Shown one piece after another: positions 1-6,811 of a stretch of DNA of 22,306 nucleotides. Source of the DNA: a virus; IMG/VR virus record IMGVR_UViG_3300035698_034663, positions 1-22,306 of that record; one strand, written 5' to 3'. The notes below the pieces were generated by a model, which did not search any database, had not been told where the DNA came from, and was given only the letters and a program-made list of their open reading frames with translations. The position numbers were made by a program, and so were the translations under genes. Within the stretch, counting starts at the first letter, position 1, and every line of letters starts with the position of its first letter.

Positions 1-316
1 CATTTTATTAATGCTTGAAATGAAACAAAATTACTGCGATTATCTGAAGTTTTAACATAACCTATAGGCTTGAAATCTGATTGATACTTAGTGATTTCAA
101 AATTTATAAAGATTCCAAAATCTTTCATTTTATGAACAAACATACTCATTGCTTCATTTGGATTTTTCGCATTTAATCTTATGTAATTAAGCCTGCTGTA
201 ATTAAGCTGCTCAATAAAATTATCTCTATCTTTAATCTCATGCTTAATTATGTGCTTATGATATTTTGATTCGTTTAAAATGAGATGATCACATAGCTCA
301 CATTGATATATTTCAC
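1..316 (-). CDS. C2H2 zinc-finger protein, cut by the left edge, start frame broken
   Basis: An open minus-strand frame runs from about 345 off the left edge. Near its start it encodes Y-x-C-x2-C-x12-H-x3-H (bases about 308-240), the exact spacing of a classical C2H2 zinc finger; the following residues are basic and mixed. Such fingers usually bind nucleic acid or proteins; the role here is unknown. No ATG, GTG or TTG precedes the finger in this frame. A GTG at 316-314 overlaps the TGA of the upstream DUF1289 gene in the usual GTGA coupling, but it is out of frame. Removing one AT from the ATATAT at 311-306 would join this GTG directly to the finger. I therefore infer a frame error or mutation at the dinucleotide run; an AUU start at 320-318 is the alternative. 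Coordinates use the GTG. Confidence 0.55.
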
Positions 317-501
317 GAATTACTTTCGTGACTATAAGTCTCTTTTTTATTTAAGGAATCAAGAACACGCCGCTTTTCTTTGTCAGACATTTTTCGCCAA
401 GCACGTATCTCTTTAAATGTTCTATCGCAACTTACACATGCGTCTTTTTTATTATCCCACACGCACTCTTTTGTGCATGGAGACTTAACCTCCTCACTCA
501 T
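313..501 (-). CDS. DUF1289-like small cysteine protein
   Basis: This 62-residue protein begins MSEEVKSPCTKECVWD and has four cysteines in the pattern S-P-C-x3-C-V near the start and C-x2-C at residues 22-25, followed by R-T-F-x-E-I-x-A-W and M-S-D-x-E-K-R-x-V-L. That order is the signature of the DUF1289 family, small presumed metal-binding proteins common in Proteobacteria and sometimes carried by phages; no biochemical function is established. Its ATG overlaps the TGA of the preceding gene by 8 bases (ATGAGTGA), so translation is probably coupled. It ends in TGA at 315-313, which overlaps a GTG for the next frame. The length is normal for the family. Confidence 0.8.
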   Translation of the reverse strand: MSEEVKSPCTKECVWDNKKDACVSCDRTFKEIRAWRKMSDKEKRRVLDSLNKKETYSHESNS

Positions 502-922
502 CTTCTTTCTTAAATAGACTTATTGGATCGCCAAGAGTATAGTCTTTCGGAAGAAGACCTAAACTCATAGCGTTCTCTGCAGCCTCAAAACATGCGGCTA
601 TATTTTGATTATTCAACGAGTAAAGCGGGTTCCTAATTATAATTATATGACCTTGCATACCATGCGATGTAAGCTTTGTATGCCCAGGGTAATAATACGT
701 ACTTGATGTATTTGGAAAGAAAGATATAGAGCCATAGTTCTGTTGTCGTCTTCGCAGGCTTACTATTTTAGACTCCGATACTTTTACTGCTGATACTATC
801 GCTATCAGCATATCTTTGGAGCCTTGACCACTTGTTCCGAATGCAATCATATGACCAACTTCTATTTCGTTACCAAGAATATCCGTTATTATTTTTTTCT
901 CAGCCGCTTCCTCTTCCAACAT
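494..922 (-). CDS. Unknown phage protein, about 142 residues
   Basis: I do not recognise the family. The N-terminal part reads as a compact beta domain (D-I-L-G-N-E-I-E-V-G-H-M-I-A-F-G), a pattern seen in small phage proteins with SH3-like or KOW-like barrels, but this is only a resemblance. Residues 30-100 are rich in Ser, Tyr, His and Ile, and the C-terminus is acidic. The best start is the ATG at 922: AGGAGG lies 4 bases upstream, while the TTG just before it is too close. The gene follows the TilS-like gene and is followed, with overlap, by the DUF1289 gene, so the three likely form one operon driven from the promoter motif near 1600-1640. Confidence 0.7.
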   Translation of the reverse strand: MLEEEAAEKKIITDILGNEIEVGHMIAFGTSGQGSKDMLIAIVSAVKVSESKIVSLRRRQQNYGSISFFPNTSSTYYYPGHTKLTSHGMQGHIIIIRNPLYSLNNQNIAACFEAAENAMSLGLLPKDYTLGDPISLFKKEDE

Positions 923-930
923 CAAGCCTC

Positions 931-1554
931 CTAATTAATAATTTTCTTTTTAATCAACTTATACAAACCAGGGTTTACATTCAATGCCTGCGGAACCATT
1001 TCCTGGCGAATAAAACTCCTTGTATACTTATAATCATAATTCCCAGGGTCAACTAAGAACGGAACATTCTTTCTATGACACCAATCTTCCAGGGCTGCCT
1101 TCCTAGTTGTAATAAACGGCCTAATGAAAACATTCCCATCTGACTCCCTCTTGTAAGGAATAAGGGTAGGGTTACCATTTCTGATTGAAGTAAATAGCCA
1201 ATTCTCAACCTGATCATCAAGGTTGTGACCCATAATAATTTTCTTATCTTGAAATTTTAAGAAGAAATTATACCTTGCATCACGCCAATATTGCTCATAT
1301 GACTCTGACGGAAGTCTATTTCTGAATGACTCAATATTCCCAACATGAATTGTTACGCCCCTATTCTTGCAGTAGTTCTTCAAAAACTCTTCTGCTTCCT
1401 GACCATGAACTGTACCATGGTTAAAATAAAGAGCGGTAACACTCTTCTTTCCTCCAAGAATGAAGTCTATTGCCGCCATAGAATCTGGGCCGCCACTAAG
1501 AGCTACGTAGCAGTCATTAGGAATCTTACCGAAAATTTCAAGCCTAGATGACAT
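931..1554 (-). CDS. tilS-like: TilS-like tRNA(Ile)-lysidine synthetase (PP-loop ATPase), short form
   Basis: TilS uses ATP and lysine to convert C34 of tRNA with anticodon CAU to lysidine, changing decoding from AUG to AUA. Visible here are the PP-loop SGGPDS (residues 20-25), GHNLDDQVENWL (109-120; TilS has HNxDDQxET), R-P-F (145-147), and D-P-x-N-Y-D-x-x-Y-T-R-S-F-I-R (169-183), close to the TilS D-P-S-N-x-D-x-x-x-x-R-N-x-I-R block. At 207 residues it covers only the N-terminal catalytic domain; cellular TilS often has about 400 or more residues with tRNA-binding C-terminal domains. A related PP-loop tRNA modifier such as a TtcA-type enzyme is less likely because the TilS-specific blocks are present. 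A copy of the recurrent promoter motif ends about 45 bases upstream. A tRNA-CAU lies at 7453-7526. Confidence 0.85.
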   Translation of the reverse strand: MSSRLEIFGKIPNDCYVALSGGPDSMAAIDFILGGKKSVTALYFNHGTVHGQEAEEFLKNYCKNRGVTIHVGNIESFRNRLPSESYEQYWRDARYNFFLKFQDKKIIMGHNLDDQVENWLFTSIRNGNPTLIPYKRESDGNVFIRPFITTRKAALEDWCHRKNVPFLVDPGNYDYKYTRSFIRQEMVPQALNVNPGLYKLIKKKIIN

Positions 1555-1598
1555 TATTCACCAAAGTTAACATATTGAATAAAGACATAACTCTCTAT

Positions 1599-1650
1599 AT
1601 TATACTATAGCTCTTTTGAGAAATTTCGCAAAGATTTTTTATGAAAATTT
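1599..1650 (-). promoter_or_regulatory. Recurrent phage promoter motif, copy 1
   Basis: On the minus strand this site reads TCTTTGCGAAATTT followed by CTCAAAAGAGCT, then TATAAT at 1604-1599. The same block recurs near 4742-4767, 14390-14415 and 16409-16435, always upstream of minus-strand genes. CTCAAAAGAG is a small inverted repeat. The TTTGCGA element is too far (about 21 bases) from the -10 to be a normal sigma70 -35 box, so an activator, a phage sigma factor or another polymerase is inferred. It sits about 45 bases upstream of the TilS-like gene. Confidence 0.75.
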
Positions 1651-1682
1651 TAATAAAATTCAGGGCTCGGACCTGTATATTA

Positions 1683-1700
1683 ACTTCTAATATTAGAAGT
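1683..1700. repeat. Perfect 18-bp palindrome
   Basis: ACTTCTAATATTAGAAGT is its own reverse complement. It lies between the stop of the AAA+ ATPase gene (1735) and promoter copy 1. As RNA it could form a 7-bp hairpin with an ATAT loop, but no clear T tract follows on the minus strand, so a protein operator is as likely as a terminator. Confidence 0.5.
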
Positions 1701-1734
1701 GTATTCCATAAAAGACTCATTTTATTCTAAGAAA

Positions 1735-4056
1735 TTAGAACCCTAGCCCTACATCTCCAGCCTTAGCCCTATCAAGGAGCTTCTTAGCATTCTTATAGGT
1801 TGCTTTAGCTACCTGAATTTGTTCCTGAATTGCGGCATTATCTAGTAACTTTTCAAAGTGAGTAGTTATAATTTCCGCAGTAACTACAGTTCCTGTATCC
1901 TGAACCATAGACTTAATCTTTAACCTATCCTCATCAGATAACTCTGATACATCAAAATGCTCTCCGTATTCTTGCTTTATGAATTCGATAATCTTTAAAG
2001 CTTCTTCTCTATGCTCTTTGATAAAGTTACGCATCGTGCTTAACCAAACTTCATCAACGCCCTTTCGCAACACGTCACCTGTAGCGCCAGCGAATAGTTT
2101 ACTCCAAGATTCATACTGCTCGTCAAGAAAACCTTCTCCGCAGGGAAGAAACTTTTCAGTGTAATGCTTAAGGATAGTCTTCGAGTCTTCTACTTCAAGC
2201 TCTCCAACTACCAGAACCTTAGCAAAACGCCTTAGCATAGGTGTCGGGATTCTCTTAGGATGATTTGTTGCTCCCCAGATTGAAATTCCTGGATACGCAA
2301 CTACTCCATCCATAAGGTTTTGAAATTCAAGCGACAAATCTACTTTTGTTCCAGGAGTAGAATCCTTATTTAGAACCATATCAATCTCATCAATAAGAAT
2401 GTGAACGGGACGTCCAGATGACTTATTGAGCTTTACAGCTTCATCAAACAGTCGCTTAGGATTCTTCTGAGCTTCACCAGACCAGCAAGTTAAGAAGTCA
2501 GAGCCAACTGCGAAGATTGATATACTATCATTACTCGCACCTAATGCTCTCATAATCTGCGTCTTACCACATCCGCCAGGGCCAACAAGAAGCATGTTAT
2601 TCTTGTCTGTACTTCCAGATGGAGAAGTGGCTAGAAATAATGGTGCCCACTGCTTCGCTTCATCCATTCCAGAAATAAAGTCTCGGACTTCATCAAACCC
2701 ACTTCCCCAAATATTATCAAGTTTAGCGTAAGGCTTTTCGCCAGGAATTACCTCAATTGCTCCTGGGGCTTCGCCAGTAAACATATTTCCTGTACCAATT
2801 CTACATACATAAAAACTATTTTCTTTTACGAAGAAATCATGCTCTTCTACTTTCAGTTCAAGGATATCCTGAGCAATAGAATCAAGTCCGTCTTTTGCGA
2901 TTAAGGATTCGGCCACGCTTTGAATAGACTTATTTCTATGGTCCATAGCAAACCTTTCAACTTTAGAGAAAGCTCTCTCAGGGGCGCGTTGAACAATTTG
3001 AGTTAAGTCAAGGCTATCAATAAGCTCTTCGAATTCTTCATGAGCTTGCTTGGGATTTAAGCTTAAAAGTTTCCATACGGGTTCTCCTAATGATGTCTTA
3101 AACTTCTTAACGGTAGAAAGAATAGATTCCATTATGGATACTGAAATTTTACTCCACTTAATTAGTTCTTGAGCAGGATCAATAATCCAATCCCAAATCT
3201 TACTATTTCTACAACTTGAAATCATCGCGTTTGCGCGATGAATTGTGTAGGGGCTAAGCTCGTCTTTTGAAACTCCAGATTCAACTTCCCCAACCCTATC
3301 GATATTATCCCATACAAGTATAGCAATGTCAGTTAGGGTTACTGATGGATCCTGATTATAATCCACAATAACCACACCATCATCAGAGTGTCGCTTTGAT
3401 AGCCTCTGGTAGTATGCTTCAAAATTTCTTGATTGAGCGATGAGATAATTCTCATAAAGCTTTGGGGCCTGCTCAAGCAAATTTAGACCTTGAGTGAAAG
3501 CAATGCTTGCACTTCGATTAACGGATTGCTCTAGAGCTAAACTTTGGAGAGTATCCTTCCCTGCCTCTGAAGTTAGATTAATTAAAGCCTTAGTTCTAGA
3601 TTCACCTAAAACATCCTCGTTTTCATTAACAACACTTTCCCATCCACTAATGGAATCGTTTAACGAAACCATCTTAGCATTGGACATAAGATCCATGCCT
3701 TGAACGATTACATCATAGATTGCCGCAATATTGGCATAATGGCTGTATAGCAATGCTAATACATCTACATTATAATTTGCAGCATTATCTTCTGCTTGCT
3801 GATCAAGCGCATCAAAAACCTTTTTAGAATCCTTGCGCCGCCTTGTTAAACTATCTCCGGTAACTTGCTTGCGCAGCTCTTTAGCCATTTTAGCTGCTTC
3901 ATTATAAGCATTAAGGCTCTTCTTCATATCAGGAAGCATTTCCCTTAGAGCATTAACTTCCTCAGAGCGTGTAGCTTTAATTAAATTAGCGTATCTAATT
4001 GGGTTATCTGATGCTGATTGATTTAGTATCAATGAGGCTAGTTCTTGCGTATCCAT
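1735..4056 (-). CDS. Large AAA+ ATPase
   Basis: This is the largest gene here (773 residues). The C-terminal third is an AAA+ module: Walker A G-P-G-G-C-G-K-T at about 491-498, Walker B H-I-L-I-D-E-I-D at about 552-559, a sensor-1 like G-A-T-N at about 594, and R-R-F at about 610 as an arginine-finger candidate. This resembles classic substrate-remodelling AAA proteins more than clamp loaders or helicases. The first roughly 480 residues are mostly predicted helical and charged, with no motif I recognise; they probably bind the substrate or a partner. The last 60 residues look like a coiled coil. Start ATG at 4056 has AGGAGA about 6 bases upstream. It stands apart from the downstream TilS operon, which has its own promoter. 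The target is unknown; disassembly of a host or virion complex is plausible inference only. Confidence 0.85.
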   Translation of the reverse strand: MDTQELASLILNQSASDNPIRYANLIKATRSEEVNALREMLPDMKKSLNAYNEAAKMAKELRKQVTGDSLTRRRKDSKKVFDALDQQAEDNAANYNVDVLALLYSHYANIAAIYDVIVQGMDLMSNAKMVSLNDSISGWESVVNENEDVLGESRTKALINLTSEAGKDTLQSLALEQSVNRSASIAFTQGLNLLEQAPKLYENYLIAQSRNFEAYYQRLSKRHSDDGVVIVDYNQDPSVTLTDIAILVWDNIDRVGEVESGVSKDELSPYTIHRANAMISSCRNSKIWDWIIDPAQELIKWSKISVSIMESILSTVKKFKTSLGEPVWKLLSLNPKQAHEEFEELIDSLDLTQIVQRAPERAFSKVERFAMDHRNKSIQSVAESLIAKDGLDSIAQDILELKVEEHDFFVKENSFYVCRIGTGNMFTGEAPGAIEVIPGEKPYAKLDNIWGSGFDEVRDFISGMDEAKQWAPLFLATSPSGSTDKNNMLLVGPGGCGKTQIMRALGASNDSISIFAVGSDFLTCWSGEAQKNPKRLFDEAVKLNKSSGRPVHILIDEIDMVLNKDSTPGTKVDLSLEFQNLMDGVVAYPGISIWGATNHPKRIPTPMLRRFAKVLVVGELEVEDSKTILKHYTEKFLPCGEGFLDEQYESWSKLFAGATGDVLRKGVDEVWLSTMRNFIKEHREEALKIIEFIKQEYGEHFDVSELSDEDRLKIKSMVQDTGTVVTAEIITTHFEKLLDNAAIQEQIQVAKATYKNAKKLLDRAKAGDVGLGF

Positions 4057-4130
4057 AATTAGTCTCCTTTTATTTTATATCAAGACCCATATGTGGGCAG
4101 AAAAGTATTTCTTCTTAAATGCTTAAGCAT

Positions 4131-4313
4131 TTATCCGCATCTACAGTAAGCGAATTCCACTATAGGTTTATCGCACTTCTTAGTACAAAAATCAAGAGTA
4201 TTGTAATTTACCATTCCGAAAAATATAAGTGAAGATATAGCAATAATAACAATTGCATGTAATGCGTAGTACACTGATTTTTCAATATTCTGACCTGAAA
4301 TATTATTCATCAT
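4131..4313 (-). CDS. Small single-pass membrane protein
   Basis: A 60-residue protein of unknown function. Residues about 18-38 form one hydrophobic segment (A-I-V-I-I-A-I-S-S-L-I-F-F-G). The tail has four cysteines in two pairs (F-C-T-K-K-C and Y-C-R-C-G-stop), which could bind metal or form disulfides. Two ATG codons stand in tandem at 4313 and 4310; a weak AAAGAG is about 10 bases upstream, so either may be used. It lies between the terminator at 4338-4386 and the AAA+ ATPase, so it probably belongs to the ATPase transcript. Confidence 0.6.
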   Translation of the reverse strand: MMNNISGQNIEKSVYYALHAIVIIAISSLIFFGMVNYNTLDFCTKKCDKPIVEFAYCRCG

Positions 4314-4337
4314 TAATTTATACTCTTTAATTCAAGT

Positions 4338-4386
4338 AAATAAAAAAATAAACGCCATCGTTGAATTCTTGACTCAACGATGGCGT
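4338..4386 (-). terminator. Rho-independent terminator
   Basis: A perfect 13-bp stem (ACGCCATCGTTGA at 4352-4364 pairing with 4374-4386) encloses a 9-base loop. On the minus strand it is followed by a T-rich run at 4350-4341. It lies just past the stop of the gene at 4395, so it ends that transcript before the AAA+ ATPase unit. This is the clearest terminator in the window. Confidence 0.9.
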
Positions 4387-4394
4387 AATATTTA

Positions 4395-4649
4395 TTACTC
4401 GGTAAGAAGCTCTTCGTGTGGAGTAACTTCACATGGAAGGCCCGCATCTAAGCATTCAGTCGTTGTAGTTACTTCCATGTCAGTATCGGTCGGCTGAACG
4501 GAATCTGTCTCTTCAGGCATTTCATCAAGAATAGTTACCACACCAAGCGGCGCAGGTTCCGATTCAGACATTCCAAATAGAGCAGCACCGCATACACCTA
4601 GCAATACTACGATTCCAATCACTGCCGCTACAAGTTTATTGTTTTTCAA
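4395..4649 (-). CDS. Small membrane-anchored acidic protein
   Basis: Unknown function. The N-terminus is K-N-N-K followed by one hydrophobic stretch (L-V-A-A-V-I-G-I-V-V-L-L-G-V-C-G-A-A-L-F-G), then an acidic, Thr/Pro/Glu-rich tail of about 55 residues with two cysteines. It looks like a signal anchor with an external tail. The Cys in L-G-V-C has Val at -1, which argues against a lipobox. I choose a TTG start at 4649-4647, because GGAG lies 6 bases upstream. An in-frame ATG at 4661 overlaps that GGAG and has no ribosome site of its own; if used, the protein has 88 residues. Promoter copy 2 lies upstream and a strong terminator downstream, so this may be a single-gene transcript. Confidence 0.6.
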   Translation of the reverse strand: MKNNKLVAAVIGIVVLLGVCGAALFGMSESEPAPLGVVTILDEMPEETDSVQPTDTDMEVTTTTECLDAGLPCEVTPHEELLTE

Positions 4650-4732
4650 GTATATCTCCATAAGCTTATCACTTAATATTTATTTAACACACAAATTCGC
4701 AAAAATAATTCTACGAACATTACCTCTTCACA

Positions 4733-4780
4733 ATTAACCTTAGCTCTTTTGAAAAAATTCGCAAAGGTTTTTTTAAACTT
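4733..4780 (-). promoter_or_regulatory. Recurrent phage promoter motif, copy 2
   Basis: The minus strand reads CCTTTGCGAATTTT, then TTCAAAAGAGCTAAG, then TTAATT in the -10 position. It matches copies 1, 3 and 4 across the core at 4742-4767. It is about 85 bases upstream of the membrane-protein gene at 4395-4649. Confidence 0.65.
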
Positions 4781-4786
4781 TAGTAA

Positions 4787-5206
4787 TTAAATTCTAAATG
4801 AATTTTTACTTTCAACGTGTAAATTGTTAGCCATTTTAATTTCAGCTGAAATTAAAGTTTCAAAATAACCAAGATACATCGCTGCATACATTCTAACTTC
4901 TTTATTATCATTACCTATGACGTTAAAAGAATACTTCGAATCACTTACCATCTTGCATTTAGTCGACTTCTTATACCATACAGGACATAGTATTTCTTTA
5001 TGCACTGAGTTTAATGATGAAGCCCAAATGTAATGCTCTTTCATTCTAAGTAAAGCATTTTGAGCTACTTCTAAAGTATCCCAATGATAAACGTAGCTGC
5101 AAGTATTTGTATCCTCATTATACATTGTTTCCAAACAATCAATTTCTATACTATCATCTTCAAAAGTGCTTCCCGTAGTGTACGAAAACTCTATTTTGTA
5201 TTTCAT
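4787..5206 (-). CDS. Unknown phage protein, 139 residues
   Basis: I do not recognise the function. It begins MKYKIEFSYTTGSTF, predicted as a beta hairpin, followed by an acidic region and a helix (L-E-V-A-Q-N-A-L-L-R-M-K-E-H-Y). The mix of short strands and helices suggests a small soluble cytoplasmic protein. AGGA lies 6 bases upstream of the ATG at 5206. It is the last gene of a three-gene run with the paralogous pair at 5214 and 5579, with spacers of only a few bases, so the three are probably co-transcribed. Confidence 0.65.
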   Translation of the reverse strand: MKYKIEFSYTTGSTFEDDSIEIDCLETMYNEDTNTCSYVYHWDTLEVAQNALLRMKEHYIWASSLNSVHKEILCPVWYKKSTKCKMVSDSKYSFNVIGNDNKEVRMYAAMYLGYFETLISAEIKMANNLHVESKNSFRI

Positions 5207-5213
5207 ATAAGTC

Positions 5214-5570
5214 CTAATCTATTTGAATAAACCAGCAAACCATGCAATTTTTATCCGTTATAATTGTAAATGCACAATCGCAATCTTTATGACAGAAAAC
5301 TCTAATTACGCATCCTATAAAATCTTTACCTATATATTTCTGATCAGCCCAAGCCATTTCACTCTGTAAATTTGAAGAAAAGCTATAATTATAATATATG
5401 TAGTCTTGAATCCAAGAATGATCATCATCTTTTTTTATAGCGGCTTTCTCAACTCTTGACCATTTACTTTTGCCAAAAGAAGTAACATTATGTTCCAGCA
5501 ACTCTGATTTTATTATGGGCGTTTTATTTATAATGCTTTCTATAAAAGTTTTACATTCATCTGAATTCAT
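5214..5570 (-). CDS. Unknown protein, paralogue of the gene at 5579
   Basis: An 118-residue protein whose C-terminal third aligns by eye with the next gene upstream: I-R-V-F-C-H-K-D-C-D-C-A-F here against V-R-I-F-I-H-R-D-V-G-A-D-F there, then T-D-K-N followed by a Trp-Phe ending (C-W-F-I-Q-I-D versus G-W-F-F-A-V-K). The N-terminal parts are both acidic and Lys-rich but diverged. No known domain is seen. AAGGA lies 5 bases before the ATG at 5570. The pair probably arose by tandem duplication; function unknown. Confidence 0.65.
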   Translation of the reverse strand: MNSDECKTFIESIINKTPIIKSELLEHNVTSFGKSKWSRVEKAAIKKDDDHSWIQDYIYYNYSFSSNLQSEMAWADQKYIGKDFIGCVIRVFCHKDCDCAFTIITDKNCMVCWFIQID

Positions 5571-5578
5571 ATCATTCC

Positions 5579-5983
5579 TTACTTGACTGCAAAAAACCAG
5601 CCCACGAAATTTTTATCTGTTGGACTTGTAAATATGTAAAAGTCTGCGCCAACATCTCTATGTATAAAGATTCTAACGTTTGTGCTTGTTAGATCACCGG
5701 ACATATACTTTTTAGTAAAAGAAAAAGCGTCAGCATTGCTTTCTTTATCAAGAATTATATCAGCTATAAAATCAAAGTGTTCTTTATTTTCAACTACACT
5801 TTTGTAATCAAGAGACCAATATTTGGACTCTATTTTGTTAGCATATTTTTCACCAAGTTCTAAAGCTATAATTTCTTTATTTTTATTGGTGGTTTCACTA
5901 AAAGTTTTTTGAATATAATCAAGGCACTCTTTATTGTTCAAGTAAAACCACCACCTGTATTTATCTAGAATAAAAAGTTGCAT
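5579..5983 (-). CDS. Unknown protein, paralogue of the gene at 5214
   Basis: A 134-residue protein with the same C-terminal block as its neighbour (H-R-D-x-G-A-D-F, T-D-K-N-F-V-G-W-F-F). The start is uncertain: the ATG at 5983 has no Shine-Dalgarno sequence, only TTTTATTTTAAA upstream, directly after the structured non-coding segment. Either initiation is leaderless or unusual, or that upstream RNA affects translation. No TM segment or signal peptide is evident. Confidence 0.6.
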   Translation of the reverse strand: MQLFILDKYRWWFYLNNKECLDYIQKTFSETTNKNKEIIALELGEKYANKIESKYWSLDYKSVVENKEHFDFIADIILDKESNADAFSFTKKYMSGDLTSTNVRIFIHRDVGADFYIFTSPTDKNFVGWFFAVK

Positions 5984-5987
5984 TTTA

Positions 5988-6217
5988 AAATAAAAGACGA
6001 GTATATGGGGGACGTTTAAAGTCGCTGATCACTGCGGACTCTTTAAACACAGGAAGATGATCAAGTCTTCATAGTCTGTAATCGCTTCCCCTACATTTAT
6101 CTTCATATACCGCTTTCCCAGAGACGTTAGCTATTGTTTCCCATCTACGGCTTGGCTGACCCGAAGTCAATGGCTGCTATTAACAGCACCAGGAGCCCTC
6201 TCTGGTGGTAGACATAT
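5988..6217 (-). ncRNA. Candidate structured non-coding RNA
   Basis: No ORF covers this stretch, and its GC content (40-50 percent by line count) exceeds its AT-rich neighbours. On the minus strand, GTCTAC (near 6210) can pair with GTAGAT (near 6147) around three hairpins: CACCAG/CTGGTG, GCTG/CAGC, and TGAC/GTCA. Further on, GTATATG pairs with CATATAC, and GGGGA with TCCCC. They enclose GAAGA/TCTTC and GTTTAAA/TTTAAAC hairpins whose loops both hold TGATCA, a self-complementary hexamer that could form a kissing pair. A T-rich run (TCGTCTTTTATTTT) follows. I recognise no known family: tmRNA, RNase P and hammerhead motifs were looked for and not found. The strand is inferred from neighbours and the T run. 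Confidence 0.5.
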
Positions 6218-6811
6218 TCATTCTGACCACGTACCTATTACGTGACTCTTAGAGCTTATACGCTCTATAAAGCCTTCTGTGCGACTACTCTCATTTACAG
6301 AGATAACTTTATGCTTTCTACTTCCTTGATATGAGCAGCTTTCTGTTTTATTGTTTTGACAATACCAAATAGATTCTTGTGATATATACGCATAAGGAGT
6401 TTTTCCTTGCCAAGTCACTATACTGTAAATTTCGAAATGAGTCCAGGAAATATTCTGATAAACGTAACACTGCTCCTCTTCCATAACCCATCCGGCTTTT
6501 GATTGCTTAGGAAAAAGCTTCTTACATCCTGTATAACCTAGTGTCGCTATAAAGTAAGTATGCTTTTCTTTATCAGTTTGAACTAAAGTTCCTTCATTAC
6601 ATAGATTTGAAAATGAATTGCATAAATCGGAAATATGCTTTTCAGCTTTCCTTATTGGTTCAAAATTAATACTCAGCGATGTCTTCTTAGATCCATCAGC
6701 TAAGCTAACATTAATTTTCATCTTTGTTGATTGATTATCTAAATCAATAACTCCCGCATAAGCTTGGGATATAAATAACGAAAAAGCTAGTAGAAAATTT
6801 CTAACAAACAA
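6218..6811 (-). CDS. Secreted cysteine-containing protein, copy B of a tandem pair
   Basis: A 197-residue protein with a clear signal peptide (F-V-R-N-F-L-L-A-F-S-L-F-I-S-Q-A-Y-A, likely cut before G-V-I-D-L). The mature part has eight cysteines in positions shared with its neighbour: L-C-N-S-F-S-N-L-C, G-C-K-K-L-F-P, E-Q-C-Y-V, W-Y-C and S-C-S-Y. Conserved blocks are S-F-S-N-L-C, A-G-W, T-P-Y-A and W-x-C. It is likely exported to the periplasm and disulfide-bonded. The start is a TTG directly abutting the TAA of copy A, with GAAGAA as a weak ribosome site. No known family is recognised; a role at the host envelope is inference. Confidence 0.7.
   Translation of the reverse strand: MFVRNFLLAFSLFISQAYAGVIDLDNQSTKMKINVSLADGSKKTSLSINFEPIRKAEKHISDLCNSFSNLCNEGTLVQTDKEKHTYFIATLGYTGCKKLFPKQSKAGWVMEEEQCYVYQNISWTHFEIYSIVTWQGKTPYAYISQESIWYCQNNKTESCSYQGSRKHKVISVNESSRTEGFIERISSKSHVIGTWSE

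Noticed and set aside
4080-4097. CCCATATGTGGG as an operator
   Set aside because: It is not a perfect palindrome and gives only a 4-bp hairpin; no second copy was seen.
5988-6217. tmRNA, RNase P RNA, group I intron or hammerhead in the foldable segment
   Set aside because: No tRNA-like ends with a T-loop, no RNase P conserved blocks, no P7 or internal guide pattern, and no CUGANGA/GAAA core were found.
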